Positions 41,791-50,047 of a stretch of 64,000 bases of DNA are shown here, one piece after another (the stretch's first letter is position 1; every line of letters starts with the position of its first letter). The stretch covers positions 1 through 64,000 of the forward strand of contig JAXMGX010000007.1 of the NCBI GenBank assembly GCA_046347045.1. Direction: 5' to 3'. This DNA is from ZC4RG30 sp046347045. Its GTDB lineage: Bacteria; Pseudomonadota; Gammaproteobacteria; Steroidobacterales; Steroidobacteraceae. A program made the position numbers and the translations under genes. The notes beneath the pieces are model-generated. The model was not told where the DNA came from and made no database searches. It was given only the letters and a program-made list of their open reading frames with translations.

Positions 41791-42492
41791 ATGGACACGC
41801 CGTTGCTGCTGGTGGAAGACGATCCCAACGTCGCGCGCACGCTGGCCGAAAGGCTGGGCAGCGAGGGCTTTGAGGTGACCCATGCAGGCAGCGTGGCCGC
41901 AGCGAAACTGGCGGTGGCGCAGCGGCGTTTCGTCGCCGCCATCCTCGACGTGGGGTTGCCCGACGGCAATGGCTTCGACGTGGCGCGCCACCTGCGCGAA
42001 GCGAGCCCGCAGACCGCGCTGCTGTTCCTCACGGCTTACGGCACGCCGGAGGATCGCATCCACGGCCTGGAACTGGGCGCCGACGACTACATGACCAAAC
42101 CCTTCGCGTTCCGCGAGCTGCTGCTGCGCGTGCAGAACATGCTCAAGCGCGCGCGAGACATCTCGGACTCGCAGGCCGCTCCCGCAGGACCTGTGCGCAT
42201 CGGCATCGCCAGCGTGGATTTCGCGCGCTTCACCGCGCACAGCGGCGGCACGCTGCATCGCCTGACGCACAAGGAATGCGCGGTGCTGCAGTTGCTGCTC
42301 GAGAAGGCCGGCAAGGCCGTGAGCCGCGACGAGATCCTGGGCCGCGCCTGGGCGCCCGACGAATTCCCAACCGAACGCACTGTCGACAATTTCATCCTGC
42401 GCCTGCGCCGCCTGGTGGAGCAGGACCCAGCAAACCCCAGGACCATCCGCAGCATCCGCGGTGTGGGTTATCAGCTAGAGAACGAACAATGA
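41791..42492 (+). CDS. OmpR-family response regulator within the haem operon
   Basis: 233 residues. Receiver domain: VEDDPNVARTLAERL (acidic pocket), ILDVGLPDGNGFDVARHLRE (phospho-acceptor Asp), FLTAYGTPEDRI and MTKPFAFREL (Lys). Winged-helix C-terminal domain with LTHKECAVLQLLLEKAGKAVSRDEILGRAW and ERTVDNFILRLRRLVEQDPANPRTIRSIRGVGYQLE. Start is 1 bp after the kinase stop and its own stop overlaps hemE (ATGA). It probably controls the operon; the inverted repeat at 38221-38239 is a candidate target. Confidence 0.92.
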   Translation: MDTPLLLVEDDPNVARTLAERLGSEGFEVTHAGSVAAAKLAVAQRRFVAAILDVGLPDGNGFDVARHLREASPQTALLFLTAYGTPEDRIHGLELGADDYMTKPFAFRELLLRVQNMLKRARDISDSQAAPAGPVRIGIASVDFARFTAHSGGTLHRLTHKECAVLQLLLEKAGKAVSRDEILGRAWAPDEFPTERTVDNFILRLRRLVEQDPANPRTIRSIRGVGYQLENEQ

Positions 42493-43529
42493 CCGAAACG
42501 ACGCTCACCGCCGCCCTCCATCGCCGCAACGAAGGTCGCCCTCCCGTATGGATGATGCGACAGGCCGGTCGCTATCACTCCCACTACCAGATGCTGAAGC
42601 GCTACAACGACTTCATCACGCTGTGCCGCGACCCCGCGCTGGCGGCGGAAGTGGCCATGGGTCCCATCCATGATTTCAATTTCGACGCGGCCATCCTGTT
42701 TTCGGACCTGCTGTTCCCGCTGGAAGCCATGGGCATGGGCCTGCGCTACGATCCGGGCCCGAAGCTCGATTTCCACCTGCGCACGCTGGCCGATGTGCAG
42801 AAGCTGCACGGCGGCCGCGCGCGTGCCACGCACATGCAGTTCCAGGCCGATGCCGTGCAGCTCACGCGCGCGCGGCTGCGCGCCGACAAGGGGCTGATCG
42901 GCTTCGTCGGCGGACCGTTCACGCTGTACGTGTATGCCGCGGCCGGCTCGCATGAGCGCGCGCAGGAGGCGCTGGCCGGGCTCGACAATGGCATTTACGC
43001 CGCCTTCAACGAGAAGCTGCTCGACCTGCTGGCGCACAACATGGCGCTGCAGTCGAAGGCCGGCGCCGAGTGCGTGGCGCTGTTCGACACCGCTGCCGGC
43101 GAGATCGATGCGGTCACTTACGGCAAGCATGTCGTGCCCGTGCTGGCCGATGTGCTGCACCGGTTCAGGAGACTGGATGCCACCACGCCCGTCACCTACT
43201 ACTCGCGCGGCACCGGCCCGGCCTGGTGGGACCAGCTCAAGGATCTGCCCATCCAGTGCCTGGGCGTGGACTGGCGACACGACATCACCGACGCGCTGCG
43301 CAGCTATTCCGACCGCTGGTGCATCCAGGGCAATGTGGATCCGGAATGGCTGCATCTGCCGCTGGCCGAACTCGAATCGCGACTGCGCGAGTACTTCGGC
43401 CGCGTGAAGGCGCTGCCTGCCGCGCTGCGCCGCGGCTGGATCTGCGGCCTGGGCCATGGCGTGCTGCAACGGACTCCCGAGGAGAACGTGCGGCGCTTCG
43501 TCACGCTGCAGCGCGAGATCTTCGGGTGA
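42489..43529 (+). CDS. hemE: Uroporphyrinogen decarboxylase
   Basis: 346 residues, start overlapping the regulator stop (ATGA). Substrate-binding PPVWMMRQAGRYHSHYQ and the metal-free active-site residues around FDAAILFSDLLFPLEAMG and TYYSRGTGPAWW are present. It converts uroporphyrinogen III to coproporphyrinogen III. The variant YHSHYQMLKRYNDF after the RQAGRY motif differs from the usual gammaproteobacterial LPEY sequence, in line with a divergent, possibly acquired, set. Confidence 0.95.
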   Translation: MTETTLTAALHRRNEGRPPVWMMRQAGRYHSHYQMLKRYNDFITLCRDPALAAEVAMGPIHDFNFDAAILFSDLLFPLEAMGMGLRYDPGPKLDFHLRTLADVQKLHGGRARATHMQFQADAVQLTRARLRADKGLIGFVGGPFTLYVYAAAGSHERAQEALAGLDNGIYAAFNEKLLDLLAHNMALQSKAGAECVALFDTAAGEIDAVTYGKHVVPVLADVLHRFRRLDATTPVTYYSRGTGPAWWDQLKDLPIQCLGVDWRHDITDALRSYSDRWCIQGNVDPEWLHLPLAELESRLREYFGRVKALPAALRRGWICGLGHGVLQRTPEENVRRFVTLQREIFG

Positions 43530-44884
43530 AATCCCTGCCGCTGGAACTGCTGGAGCGCTACCGCGAGCCGGTGCCGCGGTACACCAGCTATCCGGCGGTG
43601 ATGCACTGGCGTACACCGCCGGCGGCCGAAGACTGGACCGGCGACCTCGCGGCAACGCTGGGCGGTGCGGCGGCACGGCTGTCGCTGTATGTGCACATCC
43701 CCTTCTGCCAGTCGCTGTGCAGCTTCTGTGGCTGCAACGTGCGCATCGTGCGCAACCACGCGCTGGCCGAGCCCTATGTGGACACGTTGCTGCGCGAATT
43801 CGCGCGGTACCGTGAACGACTGCAGGGCGTGGCGCTGACACTGGGCGAACTGCATCTGGGCGGCGGCACACCCACCTATCTGCCCGCGGGCGCACTCGAC
43901 CGGCTACTGGATGGACTGCTGCAGCACTGCACCGTCGCGCCGGGCGCGGACCTCGCCATCGAGGCCGACCCGCGCAACACCACGGCCGAGCAGCTTGCGG
44001 TGCTGCGCCGCCACGGCTTCGGACGACTCAGCCTGGGCGTGCAGGATTTCGATCCGCGGGTGCAGGAGATCGTGAACCGCGTCCACGATGCCGCGCTGGT
44101 GCGCCGCGTGGTGGACATGGCGCGGACGCAGGGCTTCGGCAATGTTTCATTCGATCTCATCCACGGTCTGCCATTGCAGACCACCGACAGCCTGGGCCAC
44201 ACCTTCGATGAAGTGGCGCGATTGCGGCCGGAGCGCATTTCCTTCCTGCCTTACGCGCACGTGCCGTGGATCAAGTCCAGCCAGCGGCAGTACACCGAGG
44301 CCGACCTGCCCGAAGCGCGCGTGCGCGCGCAACTGCTGGCGCTGGGACGCCAGCGCATGGCGGGCATGGGCATGGTGGAAATCGGCATGGACCAGTACGC
44401 GCTGCGCAGCGACCCACTGGCCGGCGCACTGGCGGCGCGCACCCTGCATCGCAACTTCATGGGCTTCACCGCCAGCTACACCGATGCGCTGCTGGGCCTG
44501 GGCGTTTCCGCGCTGGGTCATGGACGCACGCACTATGCGCAGAACGAGAAGAGCCTGCAGCAGTACGAGTCGCGGGTGCTGGCCGGGGAACTGCCGCTGC
44601 AGCGCGGGCATGCCCTGGGCGCGGATGACCTGCGCATCCGCCGGCACCTGTGGAACCTGATGTGCGCATCGAAGACCGACGTGACGCTGGCGGAACGCGA
44701 GCTGGGTTGGTGGCGTGCGGCGTTGCAGCGGCTCGAATCGGCGCGGCAGGATGAACTGGTGGAGATCGACGACGAACTGGTAAGTGTTACCGAAGCGGGC
44801 CGCGGCTTCCTGCGCCAGATCTGCGCCGCGTTCGATCCGCACCAGCAGCGCGAATCGCAGCCGCTGATCCTGGCCAGCGCATGA
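43526..44884 (+). CDS. hemN: Oxygen-independent coproporphyrinogen III oxidase
   Basis: 452 residues, GTG start overlapping the hemE stop (GTGA). Radical-SAM cluster motif HIPFCQSLCSFCGC (CxxxCxxC plus a further Cys), then GELHLGGGTPTYL, VRGVQDF-type LGVQDFDPRVQEIVNRV, FDLIHGLPLQTTDS, and the YAHVPWIKSSQR segment typical of HemN. It makes protoporphyrinogen from coproporphyrinogen without oxygen. The C-terminal half is shorter than in E. coli HemN but keeps GFTASYTDALLGLGVSALG. Confidence 0.93.
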   Translation: MKSLPLELLERYREPVPRYTSYPAVMHWRTPPAAEDWTGDLAATLGGAAARLSLYVHIPFCQSLCSFCGCNVRIVRNHALAEPYVDTLLREFARYRERLQGVALTLGELHLGGGTPTYLPAGALDRLLDGLLQHCTVAPGADLAIEADPRNTTAEQLAVLRRHGFGRLSLGVQDFDPRVQEIVNRVHDAALVRRVVDMARTQGFGNVSFDLIHGLPLQTTDSLGHTFDEVARLRPERISFLPYAHVPWIKSSQRQYTEADLPEARVRAQLLALGRQRMAGMGMVEIGMDQYALRSDPLAGALAARTLHRNFMGFTASYTDALLGLGVSALGHGRTHYAQNEKSLQQYESRVLAGELPLQRGHALGADDLRIRRHLWNLMCASKTDVTLAERELGWWRAALQRLESARQDELVEIDDELVSVTEAGRGFLRQICAAFDPHQQRESQPLILASA

Positions 44885-45771
44885 CGCGGCGGGCCGCGGC
44901 GCTGCTGATGGCATTGCTGCTGGCGCTGCCGGTGGCAATGCTGCTGGCAGCGCTGACGAGCCCCTGGGTGCAGCAACTGCTCGCGCCGCTGGCGGTGTTC
45001 CCCCTGCATCGCGTTTTCAGCCGGCTGACCATGCTCTTCGCCTTCGGCTGGATCGTGTGGACGCTGCGGCGCCACCATCTCGCCAGGCGTGACGTGCTGG
45101 GCTATGGGGATTCGCCGCGCATTTTCCTGCTGCGCGCACTGACCGCGCTGACCGCCGGCCTTGCGCTGATGGCGATCGCGGTGTTGCCGCTGTTCGCGCT
45201 GGGGTTGCGCGAATGGAATCCGGAGCGGCTCGCCCATGCCGGCGGGCCGCTGCTGGTGGCACTGAAGGGCGTGGGCAGCGGCATCCTGGTGGCGTTGATC
45301 GAGGAAACGTTCTTCCGCGGAGCCATGCAGGGCGCGCTTGAGCGCGCGGGCGCAATGAAAGTCGCATTGCTCGCGATACCGGCGCTGTATGCCGCCGTGC
45401 ACTTCCTGGGTCGCGCTGGCAACGTGCCTTACGAATCGGTCACCGCACTCAGCGGGTTCACGGCCATGGCGGGATTCTTCAGCGGCTACGCCGAGCCGCT
45501 GCGCATCCTCGATGCCTTCCTTGCACTGTACTGCGTGGGATTGCTGTTGGCGCTGATTCGCCGTCGCTGGGGCAGCATTGCCGCCTGCGTCGGATTGCAT
45601 GCCGGCTTCGTGGCGGTGATCGCCGTCTTCAGGAAGATATCGCTGCCCGTACCGGATGCACCAGGGTCGTGGCTGGTGGGCGACTACGATGGTCTGCTGG
45701 GCCTGTGGATCGCAGCCCTTGCGTTGCTGGTGTGCCTGGCGCTGTGGCGATGGCCGCGGCGCGCCCGCTGA
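44881..45771 (+). CDS. CPBP family intramembrane metalloprotease
   Basis: 296 residues with about eight hydrophobic segments; its ATG overlaps the hemN stop (ATGA). CPBP motifs: EETFFRGAMQGAL (paired Glu), then HFLGRAG and a His in CVGLHAGFVAV. Family members process prenylated or hydrophobic substrates, or act as regulators, within the membrane. Its place as the last gene of the haem operon is unusual and its substrate is not known. Confidence 0.82.
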   Translation: MTRRAAALLMALLLALPVAMLLAALTSPWVQQLLAPLAVFPLHRVFSRLTMLFAFGWIVWTLRRHHLARRDVLGYGDSPRIFLLRALTALTAGLALMAIAVLPLFALGLREWNPERLAHAGGPLLVALKGVGSGILVALIEETFFRGAMQGALERAGAMKVALLAIPALYAAVHFLGRAGNVPYESVTALSGFTAMAGFFSGYAEPLRILDAFLALYCVGLLLALIRRRWGSIAACVGLHAGFVAVIAVFRKISLPVPDAPGSWLVGDYDGLLGLWIAALALLVCLALWRWPRRAR

Positions 45772-45772
45772 G

Positions 45773-46198
45773 TCAGAACGGTTTCAGCACCACCATCCAC
45801 AGGATCACCAGCAGGATCAGCACCGGCGCCTCGTTGTACCAGCGCAGTGTCACCGCGCGCGGCAGCGACGCATCGCGCTGCATGCGCTTCATGAACACGC
45901 GCGCGGAGATGTGGTAGCCGATGAGCAGCAGCACCATCGCGAGCTTCACGTGCAGCCAGCCGCCGAGGCTGTAGCCGATGCGCGCCTGCCAGTACCAGAG
46001 GCCGATGCCCGAGGCCAGCGCGAATACGGCCAGCATGCTGGTGAAGTGATACAGCTTGCGGCCCATCACCTTCAGCCGGCGCACGTCCTCACCCGCCGTC
46101 CGACCCTCGACGAAGTGCACGAAGATGCGCGGCAGGTAGAAGATGCCGGACATCCACGCAATGATGGCGAAGATGTGGAAGGCCTTGAGGTACAGCAT
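45773..46198 (-). CDS. hemJ: Protoporphyrinogen oxidase HemJ (UPF0093/CopD-like)
   Basis: 141 residues, four membrane segments. MLYLKAFHIFAIIAWMSGIFYLPRIFVHFVEGRT is the HemJ pattern with the conserved His and Trp-Met; the C-terminal LRWYNEAPVLILLVILWMV is the second signature. It oxidises protoporphyrinogen IX to protoporphyrin IX in the inner membrane. It points towards the haem operon with 1 bp between the 3' ends, so it completes a haem cluster from the other strand. Confidence 0.88.
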   Translation of the reverse strand: MLYLKAFHIFAIIAWMSGIFYLPRIFVHFVEGRTAGEDVRRLKVMGRKLYHFTSMLAVFALASGIGLWYWQARIGYSLGGWLHVKLAMVLLLIGYHISARVFMKRMQRDASLPRAVTLRWYNEAPVLILLVILWMVVLKPF

Positions 46199-46227
46199 GA
46201 CGGCAGTCTAGCCGATGGCCGGGCGCT

Positions 46228-48744
46228 TTACCGACGCGGCCTCGCGCCACGCATCGGTTCGGCCTCGAGCGGATTCTCGGGCCAGTAATGCTTCGGATAG
46301 CGCCCGCGCATGTCCTTGCGCACCTCGGCGTAGCTGCCGCGCCAGAACCCGGCCAGGTCGCGCGTGATCTGCATGGGACGGCGCGCCGGCGACAGCAGTT
46401 TAAGCGTCACGGGCACCCTGCCTCCGGCCAGGCGTGGCGTATCGGCCAGGCCAAAGACTTCCTGCATGCGCACTTCGATGCAGGGCGCGTTGTCGTCCAG
46501 ATAGTCCACGGCGATGCGTGAACCCGTGGGCACCGTGACATGCGTGGGCGCCAGCTCGTCCAGCTGCTGGCGCTGGCGCCGGTCGAGGCGCGACAACAAG
46601 GCCTCCGACAATCGCCCGTCACCCAGCTTCGCCAGCGAGGCGATGTCATGCAGCCACGGCGAAAGCCAGGTGTCGAGCTGCGCCAGCAGCGCGGCCTCTT
46701 CCCACGAGGGCCATTGCAGCGATGCAGCGGCGTGAGTACCTACGAAGCGCAGCCGCGCCAGCAATGCACGATCCGCATCGCGCCAGGGCAGCGCCGCAAG
46801 GCCACCGGTGCGTACCTGGCCGAGCAGCGCCTGCGCCACATGTTCGGGATCCAGCGCCACGCGCCGCTCGTCCAGCAGCAGCGCGCCCAGGCGGCGCGCC
46901 ACGCGCGCCTGCAGCGCACCGCGTGCATCGGTGTAGGTTTCCACGCTCTCGGTGATCTGTCTGCCCAGCGCCGACTCGAGCTGCGCCAGCGTCGCCGGCG
47001 CCGCCAGCCGGATGCGCGCCTCGGCGCCCTCCGCATCGTCCAGATCGAGCGCCACCAGATACTCGGCACCGGACAGCGTCGATGCCTGCTCGATGACGGC
47101 TCCGCGCCCATTCGACAGCAGGTAGCGCAGGCCGGTGCCGCGCGCCTGCGCGATGCGGTCCGGATACGCCCAGGCCAGCAGCATGCCGGCATCATTGTCG
47201 GTGGATGGCCCGGGGCGCGCGTTGCGTGCGGAAGCATCCGCGCCGCGCAGCAACTGGCGCGACAGCTCGCGCACTCTGGTCAGCGCGCCCGGATCCACTC
47301 CCGCTGCCTGGCCGCGCAGCATTTCCAGACGCGTGCGCATGTCCGGATCGCGGGTGCGCAGCAGGTCGCGCTCCGACAGCAGCGCCGCAAGCTGCGCCGC
47401 CGTTGCTTCGTGCGGCGTGCCCCGCGCGCGCAGCAGCAGATGCGCCAGCCGCGGATGCAGTCCCATCTCTGCCATGGCACGGCCCGTCGCGGTGATGACG
47501 CCCTGGCCGTCGATGGCTTCGAGCTTCGCGAGCAGATCACGCGCCTGCGACAGCGCCGCCGCCGGTGGGACGTCCATCCACTGCAGGCGCGTGGCATCGC
47601 GCGCGCCCCAGCGTGCCAGCTCCAGCGCCAGCGGCGCCAGGTCGGAATTGAGGATTTCGGGCGGCGTCTGTGCAGCCAGCGTCACCTGCGCGCCCTCGCC
47701 CCACAGCCGCCACGCGCTGCCGGGAGCGGTCCGGCCCGCACGACCGGCGCGCTGCGCCGCCGAGGCCTGCGAGATGCGCGCAGTCACCAGGCGCTGCATG
47801 CCGGTGCCGGGATCGAACATCGAACGACGCGCGAGCCCCGAGTCGACCACCACGCGTACGCCTTCGATGGTGAGTGAAGTCTCGGCAATGTTCGTGGACA
47901 GGATCACCTTGCGGCGTCCGCTCGCGGCCGGTCGCAGCACCTGCTGCTGGGCCGCCAGGTCGAGTTCGCCATACAGCGCGCACAGGTCGAAGCCCTGCGC
48001 GGCCAGGTCCTGCAGCGCTTCGCGCAGGCGGTGGATCTCGGGAGAACCGGGCAGGAACACCAGCACGTCTCCAACCGTCTCGCCCACGACGCGGCGAACC
48101 TGCTGTGCCAGCGGCGCGATCTCCCGCGGACCCAGCGTGCGCGATTCAGGAAGCTGCGGCAGGCCGCGCCCGAGATAGTGCACATCGACGGGATACACCC
48201 TGCCCTGCGCTTCGATCACGGGTGCATCGCCCAGCCGCGATGCAACGGCCGCCGCATCCAGCGTGGCCGACATCACCAGCAGCTTCAGCGGCAACCCCAG
48301 TGAATCCTGCGCCTCGCGGCACAGGGCAAGGCCCAGATCCGCGTGCAGGCTGCGCTCGTGGAATTCATCGAAGAGCACGGCAGCCACGCCTTCCAGCGCG
48401 GCATCCTGCTGCAGCATGCGGGTGAGGATGCCTTCAGTGACCACTTCGAGCCGGGTAGCCGGACCCACACGCGTATCCAGGCGCATGCGATAACCCACGG
48501 TCTCGCCGGGCCGCTCGCCCAGTGACTGCGCCATGCGCGCCGCCACGGCCCGGGCGGCCAACCGGCGTGGTTCCAGCAGCACGATGCGCCTGCCCGCGGC
48601 CCAGGGTTCATCGAGCAGGGCCAGCGGCACCACGGTGCTCTTGCCGGCGCCCGGCGGCGCGACCAGCACCGCGTTGCGGCCGGCACGCAATGCCGTCCGC
48701 AATTGCGGCAGGATGGCTTCGACAGGCAGCGGCGCGTCGGTCAT
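46228..48744 (-). CDS. hrpB: ATP-dependent helicase HrpB
   Basis: 838 residues from the ATG at 48744 (upstream ATGs add unconserved sequence). DEAH-type motifs: Walker A VAPPGAGKST, LLEPRRLAARAVAARMA, DEFHERSLHADLG, VMSATLD, and motif VI SQASAAQRAGRAGRTAPG. C-terminal HrpB extension ends in SYAEVRKDMRGRYPKHYWPENP. It probably remodels RNA; a single fixed role is not established. Divergent from the VOC gene with only 25 bp between starts. Confidence 0.95.
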   Translation of the reverse strand: MTDAPLPVEAILPQLRTALRAGRNAVLVAPPGAGKSTVVPLALLDEPWAAGRRIVLLEPRRLAARAVAARMAQSLGERPGETVGYRMRLDTRVGPATRLEVVTEGILTRMLQQDAALEGVAAVLFDEFHERSLHADLGLALCREAQDSLGLPLKLLVMSATLDAAAVASRLGDAPVIEAQGRVYPVDVHYLGRGLPQLPESRTLGPREIAPLAQQVRRVVGETVGDVLVFLPGSPEIHRLREALQDLAAQGFDLCALYGELDLAAQQQVLRPAASGRRKVILSTNIAETSLTIEGVRVVVDSGLARRSMFDPGTGMQRLVTARISQASAAQRAGRAGRTAPGSAWRLWGEGAQVTLAAQTPPEILNSDLAPLALELARWGARDATRLQWMDVPPAAALSQARDLLAKLEAIDGQGVITATGRAMAEMGLHPRLAHLLLRARGTPHEATAAQLAALLSERDLLRTRDPDMRTRLEMLRGQAAGVDPGALTRVRELSRQLLRGADASARNARPGPSTDNDAGMLLAWAYPDRIAQARGTGLRYLLSNGRGAVIEQASTLSGAEYLVALDLDDAEGAEARIRLAAPATLAQLESALGRQITESVETYTDARGALQARVARRLGALLLDERRVALDPEHVAQALLGQVRTGGLAALPWRDADRALLARLRFVGTHAAASLQWPSWEEAALLAQLDTWLSPWLHDIASLAKLGDGRLSEALLSRLDRRQRQQLDELAPTHVTVPTGSRIAVDYLDDNAPCIEVRMQEVFGLADTPRLAGGRVPVTLKLLSPARRPMQITRDLAGFWRGSYAEVRKDMRGRYPKHYWPENPLEAEPMRGARPRR

Positions 48745-48769
48745 GGGCCCGGCATGATATCTTTCCGGC

Positions 48770-49153
48770 ATGCATCGCAGCAGGCTCGCGGGCTTCATCA
48801 TCGACTGCCAGACCGAAGATCTGGACGCCGCTGCGCGCTTCTGGAGCGGTGCGCTGGGGCTGCCGCTGAAGGCGGAAGACGACCCGGTCTATCGCCTGCT
48901 CGAAGGCGCGCCCGGCAACCTGCACGTTGAAGTGCAGCAGGTGAAGCACGCCAGCCGCGTGCATGTCGACATCGCCGCCGATGACCTGGAAGCCGAAGCC
49001 GCAAGGCTCGAGGCACTGGGCGCGAAGCGCGTGGGCAACGTGAAGAGCTGGATCGTGATGGAGGCGCCGACCGGTCAGCGCTTCTGCATCGTGCGGCCGC
49101 AGTCGAAGGATTTCGCGGCGACCGCCAACATCTGGAACGGGAAGCAATCATGA
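48770..49153 (+). CDS. VOC family (glyoxalase-like) protein
   Basis: 127 residues. IIDCQTEDLDAAARFWSGALGLPLKAEDD and RVHVDIAADDLEAEAARLEALGAKRV show the paired beta-alpha-beta-beta-beta modules of the VOC fold, with EAPTGQRFCIVRPQ at the end. No metal ligands are obvious. The stop overlaps the metallopeptidase start (ATGA). Confidence 0.85.
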   Translation: MHRSRLAGFIIDCQTEDLDAAARFWSGALGLPLKAEDDPVYRLLEGAPGNLHVEVQQVKHASRVHVDIAADDLEAEAARLEALGAKRVGNVKSWIVMEAPTGQRFCIVRPQSKDFAATANIWNGKQS

Positions 49154-50043
49154 AATGGCGTGAAGGCAGACGCAGCGACAACGTGGAAGACACCCGCGGC
49201 AGCGGTGGCGGCGGTGGCTTCGGCGGCGGCGGGTTAAAGCTGGGCATCGGCGGACTGATCGTGATGGCCGCGGCGTACTTCCTCGGCGTCGACCCAAGGC
49301 TGGTCATGGGCATCATGCAGGGCGTGGGTGGCGCGCAGCAGGAAAGCGCACCGGCAACCTCGGTGTCGTCCAACCAGTCGCTGGACGAAGGCGCGGACTT
49401 CCTGCGCGTGGTGCTGGCCGACACCGAAGACACCTGGACGCCGATCTTCCAGGCCGCCGGACGCCAGTACGTGCCCACCACGCTGCGGCTGTATTCGGGT
49501 CGCGACGTGTCCGGCTGCGGCGCGGCGAGCTCCGCGGCCGGCCCGTTCTACTGTCCGGCCGACCAGCGCGTGTACATCGATCTGAGCTTCTTCAGCGAGA
49601 TGCTGCAGAAGCTGGGTGGCCCGCAGGATGCGGCCAATGCGGGCAGCTTCGCGCAGGCCTACGTGGTGGCGCATGAGGTGGGTCACCATGTGCAGAACCT
49701 GCTCGGCATCGAGGAGCAGGTGCGGCGGGCCCAGCAGCGTGCCTCCGAAGAACAGCAGAACGCCCTGCAGGTGCGCATGGAACTGCAGGCCGACTGCTTC
49801 GCCGGCGTGTGGGCTCATCACGCCAAGCAGGCACGGCAGAACATCGACTCCAACGACATCGATGAGGGCCTGGCGGCCGCATCAGCCGTGGGCGATGACA
49901 TGATCCAGAAGCGCACGCAGGGCTATGTAGTGCCCGAGAGCTTCACCCATGGTTCGGCCGCGCAGCGCCAGCAGTGGTTCGGGCGCGGCTTCCAGGCGGG
50001 CACGATCGAGTCCTGCGACACCTTCGGCGCACGCTCGCCGTAG
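49150..50043 (+). CDS. ypfJ: YpfJ-type neutral zinc metallopeptidase
   Basis: 297 residues. After a Gly-rich segment and one membrane helix (GGLIVMAAAYFLG) comes the zinc-binding VVAHEVGHHVQNLLG (HExxH) and the third-ligand region MELQADCFAGVWAHH. FYCPADQRVYIDLSFFSEM and a C-terminal RQQWFGRGFQAG complete the family pattern. Probable periplasmic protease of unknown substrate. Coupled to the VOC gene by an ATGA overlap and convergent with the kinase gene. Confidence 0.93.
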   Translation: MKWREGRRSDNVEDTRGSGGGGGFGGGGLKLGIGGLIVMAAAYFLGVDPRLVMGIMQGVGGAQQESAPATSVSSNQSLDEGADFLRVVLADTEDTWTPIFQAAGRQYVPTTLRLYSGRDVSGCGAASSAAGPFYCPADQRVYIDLSFFSEMLQKLGGPQDAANAGSFAQAYVVAHEVGHHVQNLLGIEEQVRRAQQRASEEQQNALQVRMELQADCFAGVWAHHAKQARQNIDSNDIDEGLAAASAVGDDMIQKRTQGYVVPESFTHGSAAQRQQWFGRGFQAGTIESCDTFGARSP

Positions 50044-50047
50044 GCGA

